In this document: piece by piece, positions 63,442-64,000 of the stretch
How the letters are laid out: each line of letters begins with the position of its first letter
Position numbering within the stretch: position 1 is the stretch's first letter
Source of the DNA: a bacterium
GTDB taxonomy: Bacteria; Hinthialibacterota; Hinthialibacteria; H5-UNCL2
Assembly (NCBI GenBank): GCA_015075175.1
Contig: JABTUV010000010.1
Coordinates: 62,001-126,000, forward strand
Length of the DNA stretch: 64,000 nt
Reading direction: 5' to 3'
Notes under the pieces: generated by a model
Databases searched by the model: none
What the model was told of the DNA's origin: nothing
Seen by the model: only the letters and a program-made list of their open reading frames with translations
Position numbers and translations under genes: made by a program

Positions 63442-64000
63442 ATGAGCGTAACCTCGAACGTTTACCCCAACGCGCGGGCGGTCGAGGCGCTGGCTTCGCA
63501 CTACCAGTTGGTACTGCCGGAGCGGCAGCGGGCGGCACGCATGGGCGAGTCCGCCGGCCGCCGCGCCGGCAGCTCCATCGAGTTCCAGGATCGCAAGGAC
63601 TATACGCTGGGCGACGACCTCCGCCACATCGACTGGAGGGCCTTCGCTCGCACCGACCGGCTCTCGGTCAAACTCTATCGCGAAGAAATCTGTCCCACCG
63701 TGGAGATCGTGATCGACGCCTCCGATCGATGGCGGCGTCGCCGGCGAAGGCGGCGCGCGGGGTGGACATGGCCTACCTGGTGGAGCAGTTGGCGATGCGG
63801 CTGTCCGCGCAGGTGCGAAGCTGGGCGGTGGGGACGATCTCCTGCCGCTCTCGTCCGCGCGCGAGGCGTGGGGCCTGCCCGCGCGCCGCTGCGTGGACCC
63901 GCTGCCCCGGCTCCTCCGCGCCCTCGCCCGCAAGCCCGGCATCAAGGTGTTTGTTTCGGACTTTCTTTTCCCGCCGATCCCGCGCGCCTCGTGCACGCCT
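63442..64000 (+). CDS. DUF58 domain protein (partial, frameshifted)
   Basis: MoxR-associated DUF58/VWA-like protein cut by the window edge. The conserved block GSSIEFQDRKDYTLGDDLRH, IDWRAFARTDRLSVKLYREE and TVEIVIDAS is intact. At about 63722 one base is missing: the other frame gives SMAASPAKAARGVDMAYLVE and QLAMRLSAQVRSWAVG. At about 63832 a second shift leads to DDLLPLSSAREAWGLPARRC and KPGIKVFVSDFLFPADPARL. The D-x-S-x-S metal site (DASDSMAAS) appears only after repair. ATG 63442 begins the family start. It is the functional partner of the MoxR ATPase at 57.1 kb. Confidence 0.88.
   Translation, partial: MSVTSNVYPNARAVEALASHYQLVLPERQRAARMGESAGRRAGSSIEFQDRKDYTLGDDLRHIDWRAFARTDRLSVKLYREEICPTVEIVIDASDRWRRRRRRRRAGWTWPTWWSSWRCGCPRRCEAGRWGRSPAALVRARGVGPARAPLRGPAAPAPPRPRPQARHQGVCFGLSFPADPARLVHA

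Overview
The window is GC-rich bacterial chromosome (about 65% G+C by eye) from an envelope-bearing, probably Gram-negative, uncultured-type lineage. Three proteins carry the FTLIELLIVVAIIAILAAIA pseudopilin start typical of Sumerlaeota, Hydrogenedentota, Armatimonadota and PVC-related bacteria. They sit with UroD-like proteins, Gfo/Idh/MocA oxidoreductases, a Tat-exported sulfatase, secreted beta-propellers, a dockerin-bearing beta-helix protein and a MoxR/DUF58 operon. I cannot fix the phylum. There is no rRNA, no convincing tRNA, no CRISPR array and no phage.

Layout. 1-4.1 kb, minus strand: two tandem pseudopilins, a UroD-family protein and a sugar-type ABC ATPase cut by the window edge. 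4.3-5.3 kb: a DUF4258/DUF2283 pair and an orphan HicB-like antitoxin. 5.5-11.7 kb: a GAF-PAS sigma-54 activator, then pspF divergent from a phage-shock operon (pspA, five small membrane proteins, pspC) with a near-consensus sigma-54 promoter. 11.8-22 kb: an alpha/beta hydrolase, a receiver-DHp protein, a LolA-like protein, an alkaline-phosphatase-like pseudoenzyme, an ABC exporter with an unusual N-terminal domain, a GH99-like protein and a ferritin-like/VIT1 transporter. 22.3-27.7 kb: secreted beta-helix/dockerin genes in many broken frames. 28.2-36.5 kb: an MrfA-like helicase, secreted beta-propellers, a [2Fe-2S] protein with a YpdA-like reductase, and a YHS-DUF2231 lipoprotein. 36.9-47.5 kb: a polysaccharide-use cluster (GH88, Gfo/Idh, cupin, sulfatase, isomerase, SDR, NRAMP-like and SSS transporters). 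47.8-55.4 kb: a DUF3568 lipoprotein, a LacI regulator with palindromic operators beside a third pseudopilin, an M20 dipeptidase, an RHH/PIN toxin-antitoxin pair with a 30-bp palindrome, LOG, YkgJ and LON-domain proteins. 55.8-64 kb: a membrane protein - MoxR - membrane protein - ABC ATPase - ABC permease - DUF58 cluster, cut by the window edge.

Two themes run through the window. First, gene gaps are filled with at least six dispersed repeat families: a GCCGGCAnnnTGCCGGC hairpin, a CTCGATACGG/CTACTCGAG element with inner 35-bp tandem units, a GTCATTTCGACCG family, a CTCTCCCTnnGGGAGAG family, a GTAGGGTGGGTT family, and a MITE-like element. Second, many conserved genes are interrupted by single-base frameshifts after which the conserved motif continues in another frame. 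This looks more like indel error in the assembly than gene decay, so proteins marked as frameshifted should be read as probably intact in the organism.
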